Shown here: piece after piece, positions 38,568 to 47,292 of the stretch
Position numbering within the stretch: the first letter of the stretch is position 1
Layout of the letters: each line of letters opens with the position of its first letter
Assembly (NCBI GenBank): GCA_020974905.1
Contig: CP087563.1
Location: 2,294,001 to 2,358,000 of the forward strand
Length of the DNA stretch: 64,000 nucleotides
From: Planctomycetes bacterium syqfu
GTDB taxonomy: Bacteria; Planctomycetota; Phycisphaerae; Phycisphaerales; Phycisphaeraceae
Direction of reading: 5' to 3'
Notes under the pieces: generated by a model
What the model was told of the DNA's origin: nothing
Database searches by the model: none
What the model saw: only the letters and a program-made list of their open reading frames with translations
Program-made: the position numbers and the translations under genes

Positions 38568-40157
38568 ATGCAAGATGCATCGCTTTCTCGTAACATCCCC
38601 TGGACTAAACTCTCATCCCAATCATTTTCAAACATGTTCCAAAATATCAAATCAGCCCTACTTCCAATCCCCAAAAAGCTCCAGAAGAATGGCCAGACAT
38701 TTATCATTCCGAAAAAACTTATCATCCATACATCCAACTGCCATGACATACGCTACAAACATGCATGCAATAGCATTCTCGCGACCATCTCAACCAGCCT
38801 ACAAGTATCACCAGTAACGCAAGAACACAAGACCAACGAATACATTCTGACAATTGGCACAAATATTCTCTCAAAGAGGGGAAAAATAAAATCTGGCGGA
38901 TATCACATTCACATTTCAAATGATTTTATATGCATTATGGCAAATGATATTTCCGGATTCATTTCTGGAACCAAAACATTAGCACAAATTCTCAAAACCT
39001 GTCTTATCGATAAAACCAGAATACCTGGACTTCATATCGAAGACCACCCCGATTATCCATGGCGGGGCTTCATGATTGACGCAGCCCGAGCACCTGCTCC
39101 AATCGAATATATTAAACATATCATTGAAATATGTTCTGAAGCCAAGCTGAACTTTCTCATCTTCAGAGAAGGCGACGATGAACTATCAGCAGTACGATAC
39201 AAGCACCTTCCGCTAGGCCATGAAAACCCATTTTCATTCAGCTTCCAGCAAATCCGGGAACTGATCCATCACGCTTACCTGCATGGCATTGAATTCATAC
39301 CAGAAATCGAGTCTTTAGGACACAGTGCGGCTAAACGAATTCATTATCCCGAACTGGTCAAAGGTGGCGGCAAACTCGAATACCCACCACTTGGATACCA
39401 TATGCGAAAAATGCATATGGACCCCAACAACACACAAAGCCTTAATCTAATCCATAAAATGTTCGAGGAATGGATGCAAGTCACAACCGCCCCATTTATC
39501 CATCTTGGCTGTGACGAAGTCAAACTTCCTTTGAGTGTACAGGAAACCTACCTACGAAAAGTCTTGAGTGTATTTGACAAAGCCAGTGTCAATGCTGGCA
39601 AGGTATTTAAGCCAATTGTGTGGTCCGATGCGCCTCTGATTGATAGTGCAGCAAATGTCACGCGTTGCCTATGGTGCTATGAAGAACATCACGATCTTCA
39701 TGGACCACCCTCACTTGAGAACACTTTTCTAAAAAATCAAAATATCAACCAATGCTATGAAGATGATCGACACACCGTCTTTATGGCTGGAGGATCAGGT
39801 TCTGGGCATACCCCTTATTCCCGTGGCTCTTTTCCTGACGTCATTGAGAACTTGATTCACTGGTCAAAACTTGGAAGCCACAAAGCCAATTGGCTGGGCA
39901 TATTGGCAGTACAGTGGAGTGGGAATATGCTCAATCAGTGGCTAGGGGATTTTTTTGCTGTCGCCGAATTGGGATGGAATGCCGCCGATGCATCGACATC
40001 AACTCGTAGAATTTGCCAACAAATCCAATCCTATCTGAATCGTGTCACCACTGTAGATCCTCGTCATTTTCCTGGCTATCAGGAAATGTGGGATGGCATT
40101 GTCCTGAAAGATGGTCAATTTCATAGAGATTATGTCATAACGCCAGAACATTATTAA
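38568..40157 (+). CDS. GH20-like beta-N-acetylhexosaminidase
   Basis: A 529-residue protein. The N-terminal part resembles the GH20b domain (ALLPIPKKLQKNGQTFIIPK). The TIM barrel begins at HIEDHPDYPWRGFMIDAARA, where GH20 enzymes have RGxxxDxxR, and contains FIPEIESLGHS and the catalytic motif HLGCDEV with Asp316-Glu317. GH20 enzymes release terminal GlcNAc or GalNAc by substrate-assisted catalysis. No signal peptide is visible. The DNA is visibly richer in A and T than its neighbours. ATG 38568 has no clear ribosome-binding site; ATG 38634 is also possible. Confidence 0.8.
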   Translation: MQDASLSRNIPWTKLSSQSFSNMFQNIKSALLPIPKKLQKNGQTFIIPKKLIIHTSNCHDIRYKHACNSILATISTSLQVSPVTQEHKTNEYILTIGTNILSKRGKIKSGGYHIHISNDFICIMANDISGFISGTKTLAQILKTCLIDKTRIPGLHIEDHPDYPWRGFMIDAARAPAPIEYIKHIIEICSEAKLNFLIFREGDDELSAVRYKHLPLGHENPFSFSFQQIRELIHHAYLHGIEFIPEIESLGHSAAKRIHYPELVKGGGKLEYPPLGYHMRKMHMDPNNTQSLNLIHKMFEEWMQVTTAPFIHLGCDEVKLPLSVQETYLRKVLSVFDKASVNAGKVFKPIVWSDAPLIDSAANVTRCLWCYEEHHDLHGPPSLENTFLKNQNINQCYEDDRHTVFMAGGSGSGHTPYSRGSFPDVIENLIHWSKLGSHKANWLGILAVQWSGNMLNQWLGDFFAVAELGWNAADASTSTRRICQQIQSYLNRVTTVDPRHFPGYQEMWDGIVLKDGQFHRDYVITPEHY

Positions 40158-40195
40158 TTGGGCTCCCCCTTTCCGTGCTTCCCATATCTGACCTG

Positions 40196-40975
40196 CTATG
40201 TGGCAAGACAGCGTACCGATTGCCGCACGACCAACCAGGGGTCGCGTATGGCTTGTTGATCCTTCTCCGATGCCGGGATGTCGCCCAACTGTTCCAGTAA
40301 AAGTCTGGCGGCTTGCTTGCCCATGTCCTGCAAAGGTGCCGCAACCGTCGTCAAGGGCGGGATCGCAATCTCAGCATCACGTGTATCGTTGAAAGTGATC
40401 ACACTCACATCCTCGGGCACCCGGATGTCCTGTAACCAGAAAGCCTGGAGCAATTCCACCGCACTGTCACTGTTGTAAACCACAATGGCTGTGGGGCGCG
40501 AAGATGACTGCTGATAACGGGCAACCACGTCCGATGCTGGCATCGTCTCCCATTCCTGAATGTGCTCTGACAGTGTCTTGTCCTGCATCATTTGCCGATA
40601 GGCCTGCGTACGAATCTCAACACTGGTGTGATAGGCTTTACGCACGCCCTGAAAAAAAACGATCCGTTGATGTCCCTGCTCAAACAGATGCTCCATGGCT
40701 AACCGGGTTCCCGTCACATCGTCAAGGCCGATCTGAGGAAAGTCCATGTCAATCTGGGTATTGACAAGCACCACCGCGCCGCGCGTCTTTTGCAACGCTT
40801 CGGTCAACACCTTGCCACACGAACCCAGCACCACGCAGCCATCAAGCCGACCATCCAGCAATGACTCGGGTGCGCACCGCTGCTGCACCGGCATGAAAAT
40901 CAAATGATAGTTGTACGGCTGAATCTGCTGCATCAACGCCTTGAGCATCGATTCGTATAACAGCAAGTTGCTCAT
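40196..40975 (-). pseudogene. LacI-type sensor domain lacking its DNA-binding part
   Basis: The frame encodes about 260 residues that match only the sugar-sensor half of LacI regulators (GHQRIVFFQGVRKAYHTSVE, SVITFNDTRDAEIAIPPLTT, MGKQAARLLLEQLG). The helix-turn-helix is absent: just 17 codons upstream of ATG 40975 the frame meets TAG. The first sensor strand (VGLIYQEELPFM) starts before that ATG, so the gene lost its 5' end. AGGAAGAG nine bases before ATG 40975 might still permit expression of a truncated protein. It is convergent with the GH20 gene. A truncated remnant is more likely than a functional stand-alone binder. Confidence 0.7.
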
Positions 40976-41134
40976 AAACGGCAACTCTTCCTGGTAGATC
41001 AGGCCGACTATCTCCCAAGATACACTCTACGCTCTCAAGCCGGATTCTCCTTTAGACTGTATCATGCTCAGAGCTAAACAGACGTAACTTATCCAGGCAT
41101 TCACTGACAATCTCCCGCTGAAGAGAAATATGAA

Positions 41135-41932
41135 ATGACATACGTTCACGGATACGACCAACGCGAAAACACACGTCTTCAGGATCAAGCTCAGACATTG
41201 GTAGCACTGCTGCACTCGGATTCCTGCGTGCCCCATGCCTTTGATATTCTGGAAGCAGGCTGCGGCGTCGGTGCTCAGACGGTTACACTGGCACGCAATA
41301 ATCCGCATGCACAAATCACATCAATCGACATTTCTCCCAGTTCCATCGAACAAGCCAAACAACACGTGGCTGAGGCAGGCTGCACCAATGTCAGCTTTCA
41401 ACAGGCTGATATTTTCAATCTGCCATTTGAGTCAGAAACATTTGATCATATTTTCGTTTGTTTCGTACTTGAACATCTTGCCCAGCCAACTGAAGCACTA
41501 CGACATTTAAAAAACTGTCTCAAACCCGGTGGCAGTATCACCGTCATTGAAGGTGATCATGGCTCTGCCTATTTTCATCCGGATGACGAAGCCGCACGCC
41601 ATGCCATCGCATGCCAGATCGCATTGCAACAACAGGCTGGCGGCAATGCCAACATCGGCAGGTCGCTTTATCCCCTGCTTGCCGAAGCAGGCTTCACACA
41701 AGTCCATGTTTCGCCACGCATGGTCTATGTTGATGCCAGCCGCCCACAACTTGTTGAAGGCTTTACAAAAAACACTTTCACTGCCATGATTCAAGGCATC
41801 CGCAATCATGCCATTGATGCTGGCCTGATCAATGAAGCAACTTTCGATGAAGGCATACGAGGATTGCAGCGAACCACCGAACCCGATGGCGTATTCTGCT
41901 ACACGTTCTTCAAAGCATTCGCTCAAAAGTAA
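41135..41932 (+). CDS. Class I SAM-dependent methyltransferase
   Basis: A 265-residue cytoplasmic methyltransferase. Motif I is ILEAGCGVGAQT near residue 38, motif II acidic end ITSIDIS near 62, motif III QADIFNLPFESETFDHIFVC, and LKPGGSITVIEGDH near 128. The C-terminal part (NHAIDAGLINEATFDEGIRG) is a helical extension that probably shapes the substrate pocket. The substrate is unknown. Start ATG 41135. It stands alone between the LacI remnant and the surface-polysaccharide genes. Confidence 0.85.
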   Translation: MTYVHGYDQRENTRLQDQAQTLVALLHSDSCVPHAFDILEAGCGVGAQTVTLARNNPHAQITSIDISPSSIEQAKQHVAEAGCTNVSFQQADIFNLPFESETFDHIFVCFVLEHLAQPTEALRHLKNCLKPGGSITVIEGDHGSAYFHPDDEAARHAIACQIALQQQAGGNANIGRSLYPLLAEAGFTQVHVSPRMVYVDASRPQLVEGFTKNTFTAMIQGIRNHAIDAGLINEATFDEGIRGLQRTTEPDGVFCYTFFKAFAQK

Positions 41933-42273
41933 CCAGCCTGTCATCGGTGGCAGTCTTGATAGGCCGAAGCGGATGGTCCGGCCGAATCCGATCTTACATC
42001 GAGATCGCATAAACATCATCGACTTCACATCATTCTCACCACGCATCGCAAACCTCCTTTGAGAAGAAGGAATTCTAGCGCAATGAAGAGCGTTTTGCAG
42101 CAGCCTGATAGGATTAACTCAGCAATAATTGAATCGCCCCTGCGTCAAAGCGTGACCTGTTTGATCTGTAATGAGTGACTTTTTCAGGGGCGACGAATTA
42201 AGATGAATCGGGCGTGTCAGGGACTCGTAAAACTCGCCGAACCACCCCAACTATCCGCTCCGCGGCTAAAGAC
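41933..42273. other. 341-base gap with an inverted repeat
   Basis: No gene was recognised. The gap contains a 9-bp inverted repeat (42134-42193) and, on the minus strand, a near-perfect AAAGGAGG six bases before ATG 42044-42046. The frame from that ATG runs into the antisense of the methyltransferase and looks like nothing known. Confidence 0.5.
42134..42193. repeat. Inverted repeat of unknown role
   Basis: TCGCCCCTG (42134-42142) and CAGGGGCGA (42185-42193) are perfect inverted copies around a 42-base spacer, and AATT lies outside each arm. The spacer itself contains GTCA/TGAC. It could be a structured RNA, a small mobile-element remnant, or a terminator for the flanking converging genes. 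Confidence 0.5.
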
Positions 42274-43893
42274 TCACTGGCTTGTTGAATCACCAGAACG
42301 TGTCCCGAACCGAGCGACAATTCTCCGTGCCATGGCCACCATATTCAAAGGGATCGGAGCAAGCCCCGGGATGTATCGGCAAGCTCTTTCGATCAAAATG
42401 GTGTAAAACAAACCGGAGATGAGGACCGAGAACAATTGAGCCATCTGGACCTGACTGACCAACCAATGGCATAACCATGCAATTAATCCAAAAGTGAGAA
42501 CAACAAGCAATTGATGAATCAAGAGCTTGAAAAAAGAGATCTTCAGAAAACGCGCATTAAACCACAGTTCAATTTCCACCCCCAGGCACTGGCAGATAAC
42601 CATACAATAAGCCAAGCCCACCGCCCCCATCTCAAGACAACCCCAATCACGCGGACCGACCAGGTACACCATTACGGGCAATGACAGTAGTGTGGACAGG
42701 ATCGCTATCACTGCATACACGCGTGTTCGATTGGTTGCCAACATCAGCGAGCCATTCATTTGCCCATAGGTTTGGTGAATGGGATAGAGCGCCATGATGC
42801 AAACCGCCTCTGCTGCCATGGTGTATTTCTCGCCGCCGAAAAGAACCGTGATCTGCTTGGCGTGCACCAGTGTGAACATCCCGAAATAGGAACTGAGCAG
42901 GTACATCATCGGGGTATATTTTTTAAACGACAGTCGCATTTGCTCCCAATCCTTCCTGGCAAATGCTTGTGAGAAATCCCGCATGATCAAAGGCGTCATG
43001 GCGCCGGTGAACATGAAGCACGCGATAGCAAGATTCCGTGCCAGTCCAAAGTATCCCTGCTCAACAGACCCGGCCACCGTTTGGAGCAACCATCGATTTG
43101 CTAATTCAATAATCATTGCCACGGCAGTGCACAAAAACAGCGGGGAAGCATAGCGGTAAAATTCGCACAGGTAATCTTTGCGCTGCCTGGTGGAGAGTTG
43201 GATACGGGGGAATAATGCGATGTGATGCTGACGTAAAATCACTGCCCAAGCCACGAGCAGACCACAGAGAATCCCGCATGAGTAAATGAAGAAAACGCCG
43301 AGCGTCAGATAGCCTAGAGCAAAGAGCAACAGGAGAATGCCCATCCCAAAAAGGTTCTGCACCATCCGCGCCATTTCGGACATGACGGTCAGCCCATAGG
43401 CATCCATGATATAGCTGGCCACACGTATGATTAGCGTGATGATCGCAAAGGCCATTCCAAGCCAGATGTAGACCACATCAATGTCAGGCCAAATTTGATC
43501 TGCCCATCCCAGTCCCAGAACCAGAGTCACGCCAACAATGCAAAAGAACGTGATACCAAACACAAATTCCCAATAGAACCGTATGAGACCGCGTTCTTCG
43601 AGGCGTTGATTGAGTTTGTTATAAAACCCTGCCGCACTGCCCCCATCAAGCAATGTGGTGACAGACACGAAAAAGCTGGTCAGGTAACTGAAGTTCCCAA
43701 ACAGTGCTGGCCCCAATGCGCGCAAGACCACCGACTGAATCAGCACATTGGACACCAATGAAGATACGCTGGTTCCCAACTTGAAAACATAGCGTTTTCT
43801 CAACGAATGATCCGGAAGCGGTATCCCATTGATAGCCGACTCGGGTGCAATCGCAGCCTGATCGACACTACATTGTTGCAACTTGTCAGACAA
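42274..43893 (-). CDS. Polysaccharide flippase, Wzx/MATE-like
   Basis: A 539-residue membrane protein with about a dozen hydrophobic segments (for example TLVLGLGWADQIW, FGMGILLLLFALGYLTLGVF, LVVLTFGLIAWLCHWLV) and the flippase N-terminal pattern VFKLGTSVSSLVSNVLIQSV. Wzx-type proteins move lipid-linked oligosaccharide across the inner membrane. The only usable start is TTG at 43891-43893, because a stop lies eight codons upstream and no ATG occurs early. It overlaps the end of the upstream gene by eight bases, so translation is likely coupled. Confidence 0.85.
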   Translation of the reverse strand: MSDKLQQCSVDQAAIAPESAINGIPLPDHSLRKRYVFKLGTSVSSLVSNVLIQSVVLRALGPALFGNFSYLTSFFVSVTTLLDGGSAAGFYNKLNQRLEERGLIRFYWEFVFGITFFCIVGVTLVLGLGWADQIWPDIDVVYIWLGMAFAIITLIIRVASYIMDAYGLTVMSEMARMVQNLFGMGILLLLFALGYLTLGVFFIYSCGILCGLLVAWAVILRQHHIALFPRIQLSTRQRKDYLCEFYRYASPLFLCTAVAMIIELANRWLLQTVAGSVEQGYFGLARNLAIACFMFTGAMTPLIMRDFSQAFARKDWEQMRLSFKKYTPMMYLLSSYFGMFTLVHAKQITVLFGGEKYTMAAEAVCIMALYPIHQTYGQMNGSLMLATNRTRVYAVIAILSTLLSLPVMVYLVGPRDWGCLEMGAVGLAYCMVICQCLGVEIELWFNARFLKISFFKLLIHQLLVVLTFGLIAWLCHWLVSQVQMAQLFSVLISGLFYTILIERACRYIPGLAPIPLNMVAMARRIVARFGTRSGDSTSQ

Positions 43894-45757
43894 TCGATTG
43901 CTTTCTCAAAGAGTCCTGTATGATGGTTTGCTTGACCACTTCCGCCAGCCGATCTGCTGCGTGGCCATCGAACGGTGCAATGTGGGCCAGTGGCGTCTGG
44001 AAATCATACTGGCTCAAATAAGTGGGATAATCCTCAACTGCCAGTTGTAACATATCTGCCAGCTGTTTTGCATTTTCAGCTGCAGGTAAACCTGAACCGG
44101 CATGGAATAATACGGGGACAGGCGTCTGCAAGGTATTTAAAAAGATCACCGGCTTGCCCAGGCACAACGCTTCAGCCACCCCTGTGGAGACGGTGGATAT
44201 CATCAAGTCATGTTGCTGTAAGGCCTCGGGCAGCTTGAGTCCCGTCAGAAACTGATAATTGAACCTGGGTGCCAGATATGACATATCCTGCTTGTAACGG
44301 TCGAGATTTTCCGAGGGGTGAAGCTTGAACGTGACCGTCACCTTCTCTGCCAATGCACTAGCCGCTTCAACCACGCAGGCCAAATACAGTTCCGACTCGT
44401 TGCATCGGGACGCGACATGGATGTGATCCGTCGTGGCGGTCAAGACAAGGATGCGCAAAGGATATTGCTTGGCCGAGGGACGGGAAACATCAGTAGTCGA
44501 TACGCCAACATGCTGATCCAGTTGAATCAAGCCAGTGACGTGTACAGGATGGTCCGGGCAATGCCTGCGAACAAACGCAGCATCTGATTCGCTACCCACG
44601 CAGGCGTGATTCGCCGTCAGCAAATCACGTGAACCGTTATCCGCCAGGTCGTACAAACCATGCTGCACTACTATGCTGTCGATCCCTAGTTGTCGGGCAA
44701 CCAGGATACACAACCGCAGGACATTGGGCTCATCGGAGTGCACAAGCAGCAATCGTACTTCAAACCGCTTGAACAAAGCCTGAATTACCTGCCGTTGGTT
44801 TAGCGTTCGCATGAAACTCGCCGTCACGGTCTGATCAAACAGGGACAGGAAATATTGGCTGCAATCCACGCCCATGAATTCAAATCGTTGCCGATAGGAT
44901 GGTTGATCGCGAATTGTCTGCCAACGCATGAGTATTGCCTGGTGTTGCGTTTTGGCTGTTTGACGTCCAGCTCGATCAGGACGATGCCACAGCCAACCCG
45001 GGGAGATATTCAGGAAATAAAATTGTTGTTGCAATCGTTGTTTGGCTGGGAGCAGGCAATGGTAGAACACCATCCCGACCACCGGTTGATGTGCATGAAA
45101 TAGTCGGTAACCTGCCCAGAGCATCCAGGCACGGTATCTGGCCGCCGTGGGTCGAACATACTTGTATAACCAATCCCGCAACGACGGGCGTGTCTTTGCC
45201 GTTCGCATCGTTGGTAAATGGGGAGTGCCTGTTTTTTCAGAGAGCTGCCGCAATTCTATCCCGCGTTGACCGGCCACGATCTTCAGTGCCTGGAGCATGG
45301 CCGAGGGTTGCAGGTCGTGATAAATCACCGCCGGATGCCGTTTTTCAAACAGCTTGATGAACAGACAAACCGCATGTAAAAATGGATTGATGCCATCGAT
45401 TGCCGTCAGTGATTCGGTGCTCTGAATATGACTGTGGCGGAGCTCATATTCATGGATCAAGCCCAGCGATATACCATCGACAAGCGAAAAATCCTGCCCG
45501 TCATGCACAAACCACGTCCGAATCAACTGGCAGATAAATGCATCGGCATACTCACCGATTTGCGGGGTGATCAGACTTTCAAGCTCAATGACATGGATAC
45601 TTTTACGTCTGAGCGATTGCTCGATCCGCCAATGCGATGTTACTACCTGGAACATCTCCGTCTGGCAGGCTTCACAAACGAACGGAAGATTCTCCGGGTG
45701 ATTGACAAGCCACATCGGCAGTGCGGATTGATTGGGGGGTTGTGACTCTGCCATCAT
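43886..45757 (-). CDS. GT-B-like surface polysaccharide transferase
   Basis: A 623-residue protein without signal peptide. The C-terminal half has the GT-B pattern of capsule and teichoic-acid type transferases: SIVVQHGLYDLADNG near 390, TFKLHPSENLDRYKQ near 485, and MISTVSTGVAEALCLGKPVI near 530. The N-terminal half is less conserved. It probably adds a sugar, perhaps a nonulosonic acid, to a glycan moved by the flippase encoded after it. The donor is not evident from sequence. Start ATG 45757. Confidence 0.7.
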   Translation of the reverse strand: MMAESQPPNQSALPMWLVNHPENLPFVCEACQTEMFQVVTSHWRIEQSLRRKSIHVIELESLITPQIGEYADAFICQLIRTWFVHDGQDFSLVDGISLGLIHEYELRHSHIQSTESLTAIDGINPFLHAVCLFIKLFEKRHPAVIYHDLQPSAMLQALKIVAGQRGIELRQLSEKTGTPHLPTMRTAKTRPSLRDWLYKYVRPTAARYRAWMLWAGYRLFHAHQPVVGMVFYHCLLPAKQRLQQQFYFLNISPGWLWHRPDRAGRQTAKTQHQAILMRWQTIRDQPSYRQRFEFMGVDCSQYFLSLFDQTVTASFMRTLNQRQVIQALFKRFEVRLLLVHSDEPNVLRLCILVARQLGIDSIVVQHGLYDLADNGSRDLLTANHACVGSESDAAFVRRHCPDHPVHVTGLIQLDQHVGVSTTDVSRPSAKQYPLRILVLTATTDHIHVASRCNESELYLACVVEAASALAEKVTVTFKLHPSENLDRYKQDMSYLAPRFNYQFLTGLKLPEALQQHDLMISTVSTGVAEALCLGKPVIFLNTLQTPVPVLFHAGSGLPAAENAKQLADMLQLAVEDYPTYLSQYDFQTPLAHIAPFDGHAADRLAEVVKQTIIQDSLRKQSIV

Positions 45758-45791
45758 CGATCCATCAGACTTGTCTCATTTCAAACCCATG

Positions 45792-45812
45792 GACGCTTGG
45801 TAAACAAGCGTC
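45792..45812 (-). terminator. Perfect 8-bp hairpin after the LamG gene
   Basis: GACGCTTG (45792-45799) and CAAGCGTC (45805-45812) form a perfect stem with the loop GTAAA, between the LamG gene's stop and the transferase start on the same strand. A T-run is lacking. Confidence 0.4.
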
Positions 45813-45936
45813 ATACACACGCAGATTTGAAGCTGCCTGTCAAGATACCAGACAACCCACTATGATGTCGATTCAAATGAGCATCCCAGTGATCGCAGTA
45901 TGAAACCGAATGTAAACAACATGCCGTCGGGTAGAT

Positions 45937-47049
45937 TCAGCGGTTCCCCCGAATGATCGCAGAACCGATGACAGAAAACCGGCGTGTGCCAGCCGTTCCC
46001 CCGCCAGTTTCACTTGAGAATGCCGTAACATCACTGAAAAAACTGGCCGCATTGGATTCATTGTTGAAACGGGTCTGCCAATACGCAGCTGACCGGGCAG
46101 GCCCGAATTTTACGTGACAAATTTTTCCGGAAAACAATCCACCATTATAACTGTCATCACCAATGGTGAATGCTTTATTCGCGTTGGTCAAATCGTATGG
46201 CCCACCGTCTGACAGACGTGAAGCAATAAGACTTGCGTCTTTGTACAAGTAACAATTCGCACCGTCACGGACAAAAGCAACATGATGCCAATTGCCGTCA
46301 TTGACTGCTGCGGCACCGGCCAAATCTGGCACATCGCCATCTACCTCAGTGGCATTGGCTTTTGCCGCATTGCCGTAGATATACACACCAAAATTTGTGT
46401 ATGGCGATGAATCTTTGATCTTATACATCAACATGTCATAGTTTAAACTGCCCGTAGTTCCAGTGGTGTTAAACCAGCACTCCAAACTAAACGATGCCGT
46501 ACCGGGATTCAATGAAGCGTCAGTGCCGCAATCAATTTTGCCATTAACACCGTTGAGTAATACAGAATCACCAAGTGGTCCGGTCGTGTTTGTGACGCCC
46601 CCACTGACGGTGCCATGATTGGCATTGGCTGTCCGATCCTGCATCTGCGGTGCACTGCCGGCAGGATTGTTACTTAGCGGCCAGTAGCCAAGCACACTTG
46701 GATAGGTGGCATATTGACCGTAGGCACTACCAGCCGTTTCCAACATATCCGTGCCGTTGTACCAGCAACGGATCAGCGTATCATCGGTATCGGAAAGAAA
46801 CGGGACATTGATACGAAAACCCGCCAGATTACCGCTGGCATTGATCAGGACATCGTGTGCAATTCGCGTGGTCCCATCATTGAGCGTAAACCGTGCGTCT
46901 CCACCATCGTTGCGTAATGTACTTTGTGCGGTGCTGCTGAGTAGCGAGAAAGGCAGCCAGATATCAAAGTTGCTCAGCCCCCCGCTGCCGATCTTGGTGT
47001 GATCGATGGTGATTGTGTCGTAATTCGCGTAATTTGATGGGAATGTCAT
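45937..47049 (-). CDS. DUF2341 plus LamG (concanavalin-like) protein without signal peptide
   Basis: A 370-residue protein. Residues 1-125 look like DUF2341 (IWLPFSLLSSTAQSTLRNDG, DTLIRCWYNGTD). Residues about 135-335 are a LamG/concanavalin-like lectin domain (LGYWPLSNNPAGSAPQMQD, SFSLECWFNTTG, GNWHHVAFVRDGANCYLY, FSGKICHVKFGPARSAAYWQ). The tail ends in a basic segment (GTRRFSVIGSAIIRGNR). Such domains usually occur on exported proteins, but this start has no signal peptide. ATG 47049 has AAGGA nine bases upstream. It is divergent from the pseudaminic acid operon and might be a surface or phage-like tail protein. Confidence 0.75.
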   Translation of the reverse strand: MTFPSNYANYDTITIDHTKIGSGGLSNFDIWLPFSLLSSTAQSTLRNDGGDARFTLNDGTTRIAHDVLINASGNLAGFRINVPFLSDTDDTLIRCWYNGTDMLETAGSAYGQYATYPSVLGYWPLSNNPAGSAPQMQDRTANANHGTVSGGVTNTTGPLGDSVLLNGVNGKIDCGTDASLNPGTASFSLECWFNTTGTTGSLNYDMLMYKIKDSSPYTNFGVYIYGNAAKANATEVDGDVPDLAGAAAVNDGNWHHVAFVRDGANCYLYKDASLIASRLSDGGPYDLTNANKAFTIGDDSYNGGLFSGKICHVKFGPARSAAYWQTRFNNESNAASFFSDVTAFSSETGGGTAGTRRFSVIGSAIIRGNR

Positions 47050-47216
47050 ACCTGAGTTCCTTCATATTCAGTAAGTGTTCTGCATGCGATGCAATGCCTA
47101 ACAAAATCCTACTTTTTGATCCAATCCAGTGTCAATCACATTCTGTGCCCAGACACAAACACAATGGATTCATAATGATGGAACACAACCCAATCACTGA
47201 AGTTATGTAAGCTTCC

Positions 47217-47246
47217 TTGACATATGACACAATTGTTTGTCGTATG
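47217..47246 (+). promoter_or_regulatory. Inverted repeat and -35 box upstream of pseB
   Basis: TTGACA at 47217-47222 is followed by an inverted repeat: CATATGACA (47221-47229) and TGTCGTATG (47238-47246), matching at 8 of 9 positions across 8 bases. It lies about 50 bases before the pseB start. No well-spaced -10 box was found. It is a candidate operator for the pseudaminic acid operon. Confidence 0.45.
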
Positions 47247-47292
47247 AGATTCTGTTATTGTATTTTCACCTTGATCTATCACGGAGAATGCA

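Noticed and set aside
41507-42046. 179-codon minus-strand frame preceded by AAAGGAGG
   Set aside because: Most of it is antisense to the methyltransferase gene and the translation is not protein-like; only the ribosome-binding site is kept as an observation.
4979-45812. Hairpins at 4979, 29370, 31283 and 45792 as true intrinsic terminators
   Set aside because: None has a T-run after the stem, so they are listed with low confidence and not claimed as proven terminators.
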